The notes under the pieces are model-generated. The model did not search any database, was not told where the DNA came from, and worked only from the letters and a program-made list of their open reading frames with translations. From Candidatus Bathyarchaeota archaeon (GTDB taxonomy: Archaea; Thermoproteota; Bathyarchaeia; Bathyarchaeales; Bathycorpusculaceae), in assembly GCA_003164295.1 (NCBI GenBank), contig PLTA01000061.1, forward strand, positions 179 through 64,178: a DNA stretch of 64,000 nucleotides. The letters run 5' to 3'. This document shows positions 51,564 to 61,198 of the stretch, one piece after another. Each line of letters begins with the position of its first letter. Within the stretch, counting starts at the first letter, position 1. The translations under genes were made by a program, and so were the position numbers.

Positions 51564-51737
51564 CATTTCCTTTTTTCACATTATTTTTATTATTATTATT
51601 CAATCTCGCTTTAAGTTAAGAATAAAATGTTGGATTTCTTTTCTTGCTTTATTTACAATTTTTTTCTTTCATTATTTATTTAGAAAACAATATATTCAAT
51701 CTTAACGTACAACCAATTACTTAAGGGCGAACATACA

Positions 51738-53123
51738 TTGAAGGTTACTCTTGTCAATCCACCTTATCCTCCAAATGCACATGCACATCCACCCTTTATC
51801 CCATTAGGCCTAGCGTACCTTGGAGCAATCGCCGAAACAGAAGGTCATGAAGTTACTATAATCGATTGTCAAGGAGAAAAATTGACCTACGAGACCTTCC
51901 GACAAAGGATTGCAAAGGTTAAATCAGATGTTGTCGGTGTAACCTCAACGACTCTTCTTTATAATTCTGCAAAAAAAATGTTGGAAATCGCCAAAGAAGA
52001 ACAACCAAATGCCCTCACCATGATAGGCGGAAGCCACGTTAGTTTCTGGGACGAAAACGCTCTTAACGAATGTTCGAGCATCGATGTAATTGTGCGACGA
52101 GAAGGCGAATTAACATTTCTTGAGTTGTTACAGCGAATAGCTGCGAAAAAGAATTTTGCAGGAGTTTTAGGCACAACATTCCGTGCAAACGATGGAAAAA
52201 TTATGCGAAACGAAGATAGACCTTTCCAACATGATTTAGAATCCCTTCCCTCTCCAGCGTATCATTTGCTTCCTCTAGACTCATACAGACGCATGGGCAA
52301 AACCATTTTTCCATTGGTTACGAGTCGCGGGTGTGTCCAATGGTGTGATTTCTGTAGTACAGTTCGTATGTTTGGCAGAGGCTATCGCATGCGTAATCCA
52401 AAAAAAGTAGTTGAAGAAATGGAGATGCTGCATAATAAGTATGGCGAAGGTCAATTCACTTTCTACGATGACGCATTTACGGTAAACCGCCAACACACCT
52501 TACAGTTATGCGATGACATCAAAGCACGCAAACTTGACGTTGAATGGGACTGCGAAACCCGCGTCGATGCCGTTGACCAAGAACTATTAACAAAAATGCG
52601 AGACGCTGGTTGCATAACCGTTTGGTTTGGCGTGGAATCTGGCTCTGAAAAAGTTCTTGCCCAAATGCACAAGAAAATAAACCCTGAGATGGTACGGTCA
52701 GCTTTTAAAACGGCGCAGAAGGCAGGTTTGATGACTATTGCCAGTGCGGTTATAGGTTTTCCTGGCGAAACTGAAGAGACAGCTTGGGAAACAATCAATT
52801 TTATTAATTCACTTAATCCAGACGACATCGGCTTTTATGTAGCAACACCCTATCCCGGAACACCAATGTATGAAGAAGTAGTCAAAAACGGTTGGCTAAG
52901 AGTAACCGACTTCAACAAATATGATACGGCAACCCCGACTTTCGAAACACCTTATCTTTCAATGGAAAAAATCCGTGAGATCAAGTACAAGGCTCATCAA
53001 AAATTTTACCTACGGCCAGGCTATGTCATCAAGATGGTGCGTAGAGGCGGAACGTATGGTAGATCGGGATTAAAAACATCTGCTGCCTACGCGCTCAGAG
53101 CAATGCACATAAAATTGTCCTAA
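51738..53123 (+). CDS. B12-binding-type radical SAM protein, copy 1
   Basis: N-terminal cobalamin-binding-type Rossmann domain (about 1-150: MKVTLVNPPYPPNAHAHPPF, PLGLAYLGAIAE, GGSHVSFWDENAL), then a radical SAM barrel with the cluster motif SRGCVQWCDFCST (CxxxCxxC, about residue 198), GVESGSEKVLAQMHKK, GFPGETEETAWETI and YVATPYPGTPMYEEV. This is the class B layout (BchE-like), seen in C-methylases and ring-forming enzymes. The cobalamin-ligand His of DxHxxG is not evident. 461 residues, start TTG. The tandem paralog follows 123 bases on. Substrate unknown. Confidence 0.9.
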   Translation: MKVTLVNPPYPPNAHAHPPFIPLGLAYLGAIAETEGHEVTIIDCQGEKLTYETFRQRIAKVKSDVVGVTSTTLLYNSAKKMLEIAKEEQPNALTMIGGSHVSFWDENALNECSSIDVIVRREGELTFLELLQRIAAKKNFAGVLGTTFRANDGKIMRNEDRPFQHDLESLPSPAYHLLPLDSYRRMGKTIFPLVTSRGCVQWCDFCSTVRMFGRGYRMRNPKKVVEEMEMLHNKYGEGQFTFYDDAFTVNRQHTLQLCDDIKARKLDVEWDCETRVDAVDQELLTKMRDAGCITVWFGVESGSEKVLAQMHKKINPEMVRSAFKTAQKAGLMTIASAVIGFPGETEETAWETINFINSLNPDDIGFYVATPYPGTPMYEEVVKNGWLRVTDFNKYDTATPTFETPYLSMEKIREIKYKAHQKFYLRPGYVIKMVRRGGTYGRSGLKTSAAYALRAMHIKLS

Positions 53124-53246
53124 ATCCTCTTTTCCTTTTTGATATATCTTTATTTTTAAAGTGCAAAAAGCGAAAGTATCTTTTACTAGATGTCGCCTAT
53201 TGTGGATTCAAGAGATTAGACCTCTACAGTAAAGGTCGACCTGAAA

Positions 53247-54629
53247 ATGAAAATTACTTTAGTTAATCCTCCCTATCCGCTAAGCGTCCATTCACACCCA
53301 CCATTTATCCCATTAGGCTTAGCATATTTAGGGGCAGTTGCGGAGAAGGCTGGTCACCAAGTCACAGTTATTGATTGTCAAGCGGAAAAACTTACTATCG
53401 AAACTTTCCACGACCGAATAGCACAAAACCCCTCAGATATTGTTGGGGTAACCGGTACGACATTACTTTACAAATCTGCCATGAAACTAATTACCATAGC
53501 AAAACAGATTCAACCCCAAACCATAACCGTGCTCGGCGGGTCACATGGAACTTTCTGGGATGAAAATGCCCTTAAAGAATATCCAAGCCTTGACATCGTG
53601 GTAAGAAGAGAAGGCGAACTAACTCTTATCGAACTTCTTGAAAAAATCCAAACACAATCAAGTCTCACCAATGTGTTAGGTATCACTTATAGAAGCGGCG
53701 ACAAAATCTTCCATAACGCAGACAGACCTTTCATAGAAGACTTAGATTCACTACCTTTTCCTGCCCATCACTTGTTGCCTTTGGAAAAACTAAAACACAA
53801 TGGAAAAATCCTTTTCCCATTAGTCAGCAGTCGCGGATGCGTCTACTGGTGTGACTTCTGCAGCACTGTACGTATGTTTGGCAGAGGCTATCGGATGCGC
53901 AGCCCCAAAAACGTCGTAGATGAAATGCAATTAATACATGACAAATACGGCATAACGCAAGTGACGTTTTACGATGATGCCTTCACCGTTAATCGCGACC
54001 GGGTTTTAAAAATCTGTGAAGAACTTCACAAAAGAAAGCTAAAAATGATGTGGGATTGTGGCACACGTGTAGATATGGTTGATCGGGAGCTTTTACAAAT
54101 CATGCGGGACGCTGGTTGTATCGCGGTTTGGCTTGGGGTAGAATCTGGCTCGGAAGCGATGCTTGGCAAAATGAACAAAAAAATAAAACTTGAACAAACA
54201 CGATTAGCCTACAAAACAGCGCAGGATTTAGGATTAATGACTATTGCTAATGTTGTTCTTGGCTTTCCAGGAGAAACAGAACAAACAGCAAAAGAAACTA
54301 TCCAATTTGTTAAACAACTAAATCCAGATGACGTCGGATTCTATGTTGCAACACCGTATCCTGGGACACCAATGTATGAACAAGTCAAAGACAATGGGTG
54401 GCTAAGAATCACAGACTTCGACAAATACGACACGGCAGGACCCACTTTTGAAACCCCCCAGTTAAGCATGGAAAAACTCGCGGAAATCCGCTACAAAGCC
54501 TATCAACAATTCTACTTGCGGCCAGGTTACGTGTTTCATATGATGCGTAAAGGCGGAACGTATGGCATTTCAGCCGTAAAGACTTCAGGCGCTTACTTGC
54601 TCAGAGCTTTGCATATTAGGCTCTCTTAA
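53247..54629 (+). CDS. B12-binding-type radical SAM protein, copy 2
   Basis: Close paralog of the preceding gene along its whole length: PPFIPLGLAYLGAVAE, SSRGCVYWCDFCST with the same CxxxCxxC, VRMFGRGYRMR, FYDDAFTVNRDRVL, GVESGSEAMLGKMNKK, GFPGETEQTAKETI and YVATPYPGTPMYEQ. 460 residues. The tandem arrangement and uniform divergence indicate an old duplication with both copies kept under selection. Radical SAM pairs like this may act on successive positions of one substrate; that is inference. The 3' end overlaps a convergent gene by 45 bases. Confidence 0.9.
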   Translation: MKITLVNPPYPLSVHSHPPFIPLGLAYLGAVAEKAGHQVTVIDCQAEKLTIETFHDRIAQNPSDIVGVTGTTLLYKSAMKLITIAKQIQPQTITVLGGSHGTFWDENALKEYPSLDIVVRREGELTLIELLEKIQTQSSLTNVLGITYRSGDKIFHNADRPFIEDLDSLPFPAHHLLPLEKLKHNGKILFPLVSSRGCVYWCDFCSTVRMFGRGYRMRSPKNVVDEMQLIHDKYGITQVTFYDDAFTVNRDRVLKICEELHKRKLKMMWDCGTRVDMVDRELLQIMRDAGCIAVWLGVESGSEAMLGKMNKKIKLEQTRLAYKTAQDLGLMTIANVVLGFPGETEQTAKETIQFVKQLNPDDVGFYVATPYPGTPMYEQVKDNGWLRITDFDKYDTAGPTFETPQLSMEKLAEIRYKAYQQFYLRPGYVFHMMRKGGTYGISAVKTSGAYLLRALHIRLS

Positions 54630-54923
54630 TTTTCTTATTAACCCAATAACGGCGAAAACAAGGACAACCGCACTAAGCGAAATTGCGATCGAAGTGAAAT
54701 TTATTCCAATAGGCGATAAACCTAGAAATAGTCCTATTAATCCATCTACACCGAAACTTAATGCAACGGACAGAACTAATTGTTCCACGAAATCAAGCTT
54801 ATTTTTGCCCATAAACAAAATGTTAGCTAGACAATATCCTGGCAGAAAAGACACAAAGACAAAAACAAAAAAATAGCGAAATACAACAAGAAATGAATCG
54901 GTTGAAATAAAAGTTGTAAGCAA
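54585..54923 (-). CDS. DUF1616-like membrane protein, N-terminal part only
   Basis: Four hydrophobic segments, with FVSFLPGYCLANILF then FVEQLVLSVALSFGVDGLIG and LSPIGINFTSIAISL. This is the N-terminal membrane block of DUF1616-type archaeal proteins, which normally continue into a large extracellular domain that is absent here. The 112-residue frame starts at TTG 54923. Hydrophobic coding sequence continues upstream for some 18 codons (FKWFGIIVVLTVLT) without a normal start, so the true start is uncertain. Possibly a truncated gene. Confidence 0.55.
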   Translation of the reverse strand: MLTTFISTDSFLVVFRYFFVFVFVSFLPGYCLANILFMGKNKLDFVEQLVLSVALSFGVDGLIGLFLGLSPIGINFTSIAISLSAVVLVFAVIGLIRKLREPNMQSSEQVSA

Positions 54924-55026
54924 CGTTAATACTGTGAGAACAACGATAATTCCAAACCATTTAAAAGGTTTCAGTTTTTAACACATCAAAAAAATTAAAA
55001 CAATAAAAAATAAAGGAGGATGTTTT

Positions 55027-55938
55027 TTACATGAACATCTTATATATTGGGTGAGTTTCGTCTACTGGTCTTGTTCCGAGATCGCCTGCGGCTGATGCTA
55101 CATATGTGTCGGTTATTGCAACGGCTGGAAATACCCATTCTGCTTGTTCTGCTGGACCGATCATTAGCCAGTTTGCGCCTGCTGTCTGCATGATTGCATT
55201 GGTTGCGGTTCTGCATCCTGGACGGAATTCTTTAGCTACGTTTGCTTTTACCCAACCCATGGTTGTAACAACGTTTCCGCTGCCTAAGCCTACAGGGTGA
55301 CCATACTTCTCTTTCATGATCGGTATAGTTCTAACTGCAGTACCCATGTCTGGGGCAAAAGCTGGAATTGCAGTGTCAATTAGCGGCTTTGTGATTCCAC
55401 CTTTTTCTGCCAACGCTAGTGCTTCTTGGATAACTTTCATTTTGCCTTCTAGAGTGGTATCTTTTGGATCGTCAGCAAGCACTATAGACATTTTGACGCC
55501 ACTGTCTTTCAAATTTGCCAATTCCGCATCAGTAACACCTTTGTACACTGAGTTGTAGAGGCACCTGTCTGCGAGACCCATTTTCTTTGCCAATTGTGCA
55601 GCAGTCATACGTGTTTTCGGGCTCATAGCATCGAGCATAAGTGGTGCATCACTATGTTTAGCAACGAAGTCAATGTACTTCTCGAATGCAATGTCTGTTG
55701 TTCCGACTATGTCAAAAGCAAATTGTACACCTGTAATGTCGCTTTGGGTTTGCATTGTATTGATTATCTGTTCAGCTACATTAGCATCAAAAATGCCTTT
55801 GTTTGCATCGGTCACCATTTTCTGGCCTAGCCAAAAGATAGAACCAATCAGAAAAGTAGGTAACTCTCCCGGTTGACCACCGACTTTCGCTCTTCCAACA
55901 GTATAGATATTTTGTTTGGTATTGAATTTAAAGGACAT
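55027..55938 (-). CDS. mtrH: MtrH family methyltransferase
   Basis: MtrH moves a methyl group between tetrahydromethanopterin and a corrinoid protein. The protein starts SFKFNTKQNIYTVGRAKVGG and has LPTFLIGSIFWLGQKMV, FDIVGTTDIAFEKYIDF, PLMLDAMSPKTRMTAA, LDTAIPAFAPDMGTA-like IDTAIPAFAPDMGTA, VGLGSGNVVTTMGWVK and ATNAIMQTAGANWLMIGPAE. 303 residues is typical. In methanogens MtrH is part of an eight-subunit membrane complex; here only a small corrinoid protein precedes it, 21 bases upstream. This suggests a soluble methyl shuttle to or from the pterin. Confidence 0.93.
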   Translation of the reverse strand: MSFKFNTKQNIYTVGRAKVGGQPGELPTFLIGSIFWLGQKMVTDANKGIFDANVAEQIINTMQTQSDITGVQFAFDIVGTTDIAFEKYIDFVAKHSDAPLMLDAMSPKTRMTAAQLAKKMGLADRCLYNSVYKGVTDAELANLKDSGVKMSIVLADDPKDTTLEGKMKVIQEALALAEKGGITKPLIDTAIPAFAPDMGTAVRTIPIMKEKYGHPVGLGSGNVVTTMGWVKANVAKEFRPGCRTATNAIMQTAGANWLMIGPAEQAEWVFPAVAITDTYVASAAGDLGTRPVDETHPIYKMFM

Positions 55939-55959
55939 TTTTTTCCACGTCTGATGGAT

Positions 55960-56385
55960 TTATTTCTTCAGAGCCTTCTTTGCTAACTCAGGAGCTTCTT
56001 CCTTGTTTTTGCCAAAGAGTGCGCCCATTGCATCGGCATCTTCTTTCTTGACAGCAGCGCCGCCCATAATTATTCCAACTTTATCTTTTAATCCGGCTGC
56101 TTTCAATAATTCGTCAAGTTTTGCTAGATTGTTTTTGGCTGGAACTGTGTTTACTGAAATTGCAATAATGTTTGCATTGTTTTCTTTTACTTTGTCAATA
56201 AAAACTTGTGGAGCAACGCTTTTTCCTACGTCAATTGTTTTGAATCCTGCGCGTTTTAGTGACCGTCTCACTGCTTCTTTTGCTGTGTCATGCATGTCGG
56301 GTTCAATGTTTCCGATTACGACGATGCCGAGTGGGTTTTCTGGTTCTGGAGGTTCTTTTTCCATCATAGATTTAAGCCATGACAT
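55960..56385 (-). CDS. Corrinoid-binding protein (minimal B12-binding domain)
   Basis: Residues about 18-140 are a cobalamin-binding domain: IVVIGNIEPDMHDTAKEAV carries the DxH of the DxHxxG motif with the His that ligates cobalt (Gly replaced by Ala), then AISVNTVPAKNNLAKL and VGIIMGGAAVKKEDADAMGA, the Ser and Gly-Gly positions. The helical cap domain of MtaC/MtmC-type proteins is missing (141 residues instead of about 210). It is the first gene of a two-gene unit with mtrH and is its probable methyl donor or acceptor. No substrate-specific MtaB/MttB-type methyltransferase is adjacent. Confidence 0.87.
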   Translation of the reverse strand: MSWLKSMMEKEPPEPENPLGIVVIGNIEPDMHDTAKEAVRRSLKRAGFKTIDVGKSVAPQVFIDKVKENNANIIAISVNTVPAKNNLAKLDELLKAAGLKDKVGIIMGGAAVKKEDADAMGALFGKNKEEAPELAKKALKK

Positions 56386-56507
56386 TTAAATACACCTTGT
56401 TTTCCTTTTTTGTTACTCTGGGATTTTTATACTCGAAATTCATATTTAAAGTTTGACTAATAATTCATTAATCATAAACGCACAAAATCTGGAAAGAGGG
56501 GGAGCAA

Positions 56508-58820
56508 ATGTTCAAAGTCAGCAGAAAACATATCTTACTACTTCTAATTTTTGTATTTGCTTTCGCCTATCGCCTGATTCTAATGCTGTGGGCTTCTTAT
56601 CCGCCAGGTGCAGATATTGGCCTACATAACAGTGTCATTAACTCAATAACGCAATCAGGTAACACCAATTTTCTATGGAATAATTATCAGATGGGCGGTG
56701 GCTTATCCTTGACTTTTCCAGGGTATCACATTTTCGCTGCAGCAATAATAATGATGACTGGAATGTCTAACTACATCGCTCAACCGGTAATTGTAGCTTT
56801 GTTCTCATCCCTTCTTGTTCTATGTGCCTATTTAATAACTAAGAGTGTCTGGTCGGAATCAGGCGCGTTTATCGTTGCGTTTTTAGTAGCAGTTTCACGA
56901 CCTGACATGGAAATACTTCTATGGGCAGGTTACCCCAACGTAATAACACTGCTTTTGATTCCCTTAACCTTCTATCTGTACCTTCAAAAAGACCGATTCA
57001 GTTTAGTACCTTTTCTAGCTTCAACCTCAATTTTGGTAGGCTCAATTTACTTAACGCACTCTTTAAGCGCAGCCGTATTCGTAGCCACAACAGTTGCAAC
57101 CGTATTGATTGTTATGGTTTCTCCAAAAACTTTTGGCACATCAAGAAAACATGTTTTCTATTGGCTGCTCCCCCTTGCTCTTGGAGCTGCTCTGGTTGCA
57201 CCTTTCTTGGTAAATGCCGTTCCTGCTTATTTAAGTTCTAACTCGTCATTCACAGTTGTCTCTGCCATTAACTCAGCACTACTATCAACAAGAGTAATTC
57301 CTCTTACAACAATATTACCGCTTTTTGCATGCACAATCTTGTTCTTTTTCCTCTCAAAAGAATACAGGGGACGATTTATTTCACTCCCTGCATTTCTACT
57401 TTTTATGTGGCTTTTAGTCCCCACGGTACTGACTCAGGGCTTTCTGTTTGGACTCTATGTGGATTACAATCGATTCCTTTACTTCCTCGTTTTGCCCGTA
57501 CTGATACTTATTGGCATGTTCATCGACCGCGGCTCCATTTTCTTTGCACACATAATAGACAACTACCGTGTTTTAACTAGCCAGGTCCAGAAAACCACAA
57601 CAAATGCACATAAGACGCTGGATAAAGTGTTAAGTCGTATAACCCGCAAGACCCTTTACGCTGCCTTCATAGTAAGCATAATGCTCATATGCGTTTTTGC
57701 TTTCCCAATTTTTATAACTCCTTGGCAAGGTACCACTGACCAAAGTTTCTATCAAGTTATGGATAATCCAGGGTACCAAGCGATTTTGTGGGCCAAGCAA
57801 AACACAGCTGCCAACTCGGTGTTTGTTTCTGATGCTCTATATGGTTGGTGGTTTGGCGGTTTTGCTCAGAGACCAACTTTGAGTGCGGTTGATCCACAGT
57901 ATTTAACTATCGCCCGCGAATTTGCTCCAGCTAACTTTGCCAAAAATCTGCTTGACACTGATTACATGATTGATAACGGCTACATCCAAGTTCGCGAAGA
58001 CGGCGGCTACATTGGGCGACATAACCCTATGTTTCTAGCTGACTTAAACTGGACATATTTCCCGTACTCATTCCTCCAATTTAACGACAGCGAAATTACA
58101 GTGCTCTCGCAAAACGATGGAAATATACAATCTACAAACATAACCCAAATCCCCGTAACCGGCATGCAACTAGCTGACCCTCAAACTGACAGCCCATCGA
58201 TTATAGTTAACAAAGCGAACAATGATTTCAGCTACTCAGAAATATTAACTGTGTCAAAAGGTGTTCAATTCGTAAACATGACAATAATCCTTCAAAGCAC
58301 CTCCGAGAATGTTTCGTTAGATTGGGTTAACTTTGTATTAAATTCTCAAGGTAGCTTTTTACAACCAAACGCAAATACCATCGCAATGTTAGATGCCGGC
58401 ACAAAAGAGGTCGGTCAACTAATTTTCACCCAGAACCAGCCGCAAGTACACAATTATAGCAAACAATATCCTTGTATTACAGAATTGTCGTATAATCTGC
58501 AGGGGCAATCCAAAGCTGAAATTCAAATCCTTGTTGGACTCTACGCCGTTTCCGATGCTGACATAGGAGATCCAGCAATACTCAACCAAACATTGATAAC
58601 CCATCAGGCGAATCCACAAGAACCACAAAAAAATCCCCCAGTCCTAACAACCTTCGATTATCAGGCAGCTCTTCAACAATATTCGGTTTCTTACGTTGCA
58701 AACCGAGATTTTGAGTTAAACCCCAAATTTGCTAATGATCCCAAATTTAACCTCGTATTTATTAATAGTGAAGTTGCCCTCTTTCAGGTTAAAGGGGACG
58801 CCAATTTAGCCGGGAGTTAG
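56508..58820 (+). CDS. Large multi-span membrane protein, GT-C-like, copy 1
   Basis: About twelve hydrophobic segments fill residues 8-410, followed by an extracellular domain of some 350 residues with many Asn-x-Ser/Thr sequons. The first loop, YPPGADIGLHNSVINSI, has the Asp-x-x-x-His pattern expected at a GT-C glycosyltransferase active site, and the loop YGWWFGGFAQRPT after the last helix recalls the Trp-rich loops of oligosaccharyl- and mannosyltransferases. A surface glycosylation role is plausible but unproven. 770 residues. A similar-sized gene follows nine bases later. Confidence 0.6.
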   Translation: MFKVSRKHILLLLIFVFAFAYRLILMLWASYPPGADIGLHNSVINSITQSGNTNFLWNNYQMGGGLSLTFPGYHIFAAAIIMMTGMSNYIAQPVIVALFSSLLVLCAYLITKSVWSESGAFIVAFLVAVSRPDMEILLWAGYPNVITLLLIPLTFYLYLQKDRFSLVPFLASTSILVGSIYLTHSLSAAVFVATTVATVLIVMVSPKTFGTSRKHVFYWLLPLALGAALVAPFLVNAVPAYLSSNSSFTVVSAINSALLSTRVIPLTTILPLFACTILFFFLSKEYRGRFISLPAFLLFMWLLVPTVLTQGFLFGLYVDYNRFLYFLVLPVLILIGMFIDRGSIFFAHIIDNYRVLTSQVQKTTTNAHKTLDKVLSRITRKTLYAAFIVSIMLICVFAFPIFITPWQGTTDQSFYQVMDNPGYQAILWAKQNTAANSVFVSDALYGWWFGGFAQRPTLSAVDPQYLTIAREFAPANFAKNLLDTDYMIDNGYIQVREDGGYIGRHNPMFLADLNWTYFPYSFLQFNDSEITVLSQNDGNIQSTNITQIPVTGMQLADPQTDSPSIIVNKANNDFSYSEILTVSKGVQFVNMTIILQSTSENVSLDWVNFVLNSQGSFLQPNANTIAMLDAGTKEVGQLIFTQNQPQVHNYSKQYPCITELSYNLQGQSKAEIQILVGLYAVSDADIGDPAILNQTLITHQANPQEPQKNPPVLTTFDYQAALQQYSVSYVANRDFELNPKFANDPKFNLVFINSEVALFQVKGDANLAGS

Positions 58821-58828
58821 CTATCGTC

Positions 58829-61147
58829 TTGATGGGTAAATTTACAAAAGAGCAGCAAATCGAAATCGCCTTTATCGCTATCTTCTCAGTGCTAATTTTC
58901 GCCATTTTCTACACGCTCATATCAATGAACGGCGTAGTTTTAGGAAACGACTCGAGCGTCCACCTATTAAAAGCCCAAATCTTCCTGCAAACAGGAAAAA
59001 TACCATTAAGCAACTTAGGCTGGACACCTCCACTTTACGAAATTGTACTCGCAATGTTCATTTCTCTGAGTGGTACAACTGCCATAGGACCACTGATTTT
59101 TCTAGTTAAGGTATTAGCGGTAATAATTGATTGGCTCCTGTTTCTCTCCGTTTATTTGATTGCCTCAAGATTTTTTAATAAAAAAGTTGGCGCGGTAGCA
59201 GTCATTCTGTTGTTGATGTGTTTTCCTATGTACGAGGTAAACGCGTTTGGCGGTTATACCACTGTTCTTGCAATAATGTTTTTGCTCTTAATTTTTCTTT
59301 ACTCGTCTTTAGCAGCTGAACATACGGGCTATCTTGTTGTCACTTTTCTGGCGGCTTTTGGCCTTGTTTTATCACATCAGCTTGCCGTATTCCTCGCCGT
59401 TTTTATAATGCCACCAATCCTGCTTTACATGCTCATAAAATCCAAAGGCGCTTACCTTAAAGTAGTAATTGCATTAGTCCTAGGCGGAGGAATAGCGTTC
59501 TTCCTCTATTATTTTAAAGCCATGATTGGCTACCTTAACCTTGTCATCGAGTACGTATTTTTTGCAGTAAAATCATATGCCTACGAGATTCCAACAGTAA
59601 GTTTTAATTCTTTTATGGTTAATTTTGGCTTCATATTTTTCTTCGCCTTAGCGGGCATCTTTATCTCCTATTATGTTTTAAAAAGTCAGAAAAAACTGAT
59701 TTATTATTTGACTTTAATTCTTATTTTCTTTGTACCCCTCTTTTTCGCCGAATCATATCTTTTCGGTTTCTTCATGCCTTTTCAATGGTTTATTTACTAT
59801 TTGACAATTCCAATGGCTATTTTTGCATCTGTTTCAGGCGTTTTTATAGCCGAAAAACTGCTCAATTATTTTTCTAAAAATAAAAAGGCTTTGCATAAAA
59901 ATTGGATCAAGATTCTTACCGTTTCTCTCATCGTTCTTGTATGTCTGATGGTTGTTTTTCGTTCCGATACACTATATGGAAAAATTATAGACGCTAGCGT
60001 TTACTACTCGACGACCGACACAAAAGCACTAGATGCAGGAGTCTGGCTAAACCAAAACTACCCAAATAACGCTACAGCAGTTGTTACAGAAGTCCCTGGT
60101 TTTTGGTTTTCAACTTTTTCAGGAAAAAACATAATTGCTCAAACTGACCCTACTGTTCAAAGGACAGAAATTGCTGAGTCAGTATTGAGTTTATCTTACG
60201 AAATCCAGGATCCACAAAACTTGTTAAGAGCGTATGAAGCTAAAGGTCTGATTACAGATGAAAATTATGTCTCTATAAATCAGGTTTGGTATCAGGTTTC
60301 ATCGTCTTCTACGGCGGGAGATTTTATTTCATTTACCCAGAACGCCCAGAACTTTACATTTCCCTTATCCGAGTTTAATAGAGAAATTTATTTTAATGAT
60401 CAAGGTTCTCCTAAAAATTTAACGTTAACGTATTCAAATGACTATGTAGACTTAACCGAGACAATGCTAGTTCAAAATGACAGTTATGCAACAGACGTAT
60501 CTTGGGGCGTAACACCCCTGCAAAACAACATATCTAACGTGACACTGTATTTGACAACTTCATTTAATCTTCAATTTGACTTTGAGGTTGCTCAGATACC
60601 TCAACTTATGAATTGGGTTAATCCATGGGATGTACCTTCAAAAATGGTCGGCGGTCCACCTGGCCAAGAATGGGCAGTTGCAACATTTACCAACTCTAAC
60701 TCAATGGATAATTACGTAGGGCTCTATGACGATAAAAATCAAATCGCTTATGCTTTTAACTTTACCGATTTACCTAATTGGGGAAACGTTGGTGCTTTGA
60801 CAAACAGGCAGATAGATGCCGTTAGATTCCAATATCAAATCAATGAAATCAATGCCAACCAAACAGCAACACGGCAATACCAAGTTTTAACCCTTACAAA
60901 AAATAGCTTCCCAACACTGCAACAAAACAATCTCCAAAGTCTTTTTGCCTACAAACCTGACCAATTTACTGTTTCTACTAGAGATTTCAAGAATTATATT
61001 GCTGAAAATAACATTGAATTCATAGTATATGACAAAAATCAGCTGGATCCTAATTTTGCTCGCTGCAAATTTCTGCAACTAATCTACTCAAACGACCGCT
61101 ACGACATCTTCAAGGTTTTGGACAGCTACAACCAGACACAAACCTGA
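58829..61147 (+). CDS. Large multi-span membrane protein, GT-C-like, copy 2
   Basis: Same plan as its upstream neighbour: about twelve helices in residues 10-380 and an extracellular C-terminal half. The first loop is VLGNDSSVHLLKAQIF with TPPLYEIVLAMFISL, and the loop after the last helix has GVWLNQNYPNNATAV and FWFSTFSGKNIIAQTDPT. The two proteins align in architecture but are strongly diverged. 772 residues; spacing of nine bases suggests coupled expression and a joint function, perhaps a heteromeric or sequential glycan transferase. Confidence 0.6.
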   Translation: MMGKFTKEQQIEIAFIAIFSVLIFAIFYTLISMNGVVLGNDSSVHLLKAQIFLQTGKIPLSNLGWTPPLYEIVLAMFISLSGTTAIGPLIFLVKVLAVIIDWLLFLSVYLIASRFFNKKVGAVAVILLLMCFPMYEVNAFGGYTTVLAIMFLLLIFLYSSLAAEHTGYLVVTFLAAFGLVLSHQLAVFLAVFIMPPILLYMLIKSKGAYLKVVIALVLGGGIAFFLYYFKAMIGYLNLVIEYVFFAVKSYAYEIPTVSFNSFMVNFGFIFFFALAGIFISYYVLKSQKKLIYYLTLILIFFVPLFFAESYLFGFFMPFQWFIYYLTIPMAIFASVSGVFIAEKLLNYFSKNKKALHKNWIKILTVSLIVLVCLMVVFRSDTLYGKIIDASVYYSTTDTKALDAGVWLNQNYPNNATAVVTEVPGFWFSTFSGKNIIAQTDPTVQRTEIAESVLSLSYEIQDPQNLLRAYEAKGLITDENYVSINQVWYQVSSSSTAGDFISFTQNAQNFTFPLSEFNREIYFNDQGSPKNLTLTYSNDYVDLTETMLVQNDSYATDVSWGVTPLQNNISNVTLYLTTSFNLQFDFEVAQIPQLMNWVNPWDVPSKMVGGPPGQEWAVATFTNSNSMDNYVGLYDDKNQIAYAFNFTDLPNWGNVGALTNRQIDAVRFQYQINEINANQTATRQYQVLTLTKNSFPTLQQNNLQSLFAYKPDQFTVSTRDFKNYIAENNIEFIVYDKNQLDPNFARCKFLQLIYSNDRYDIFKVLDSYNQTQT

Positions 61148-61198
61148 AACTAAAAATTTAGATTATTTCTAAAAACCAGGAAAATTAAGGAAAGAGGT

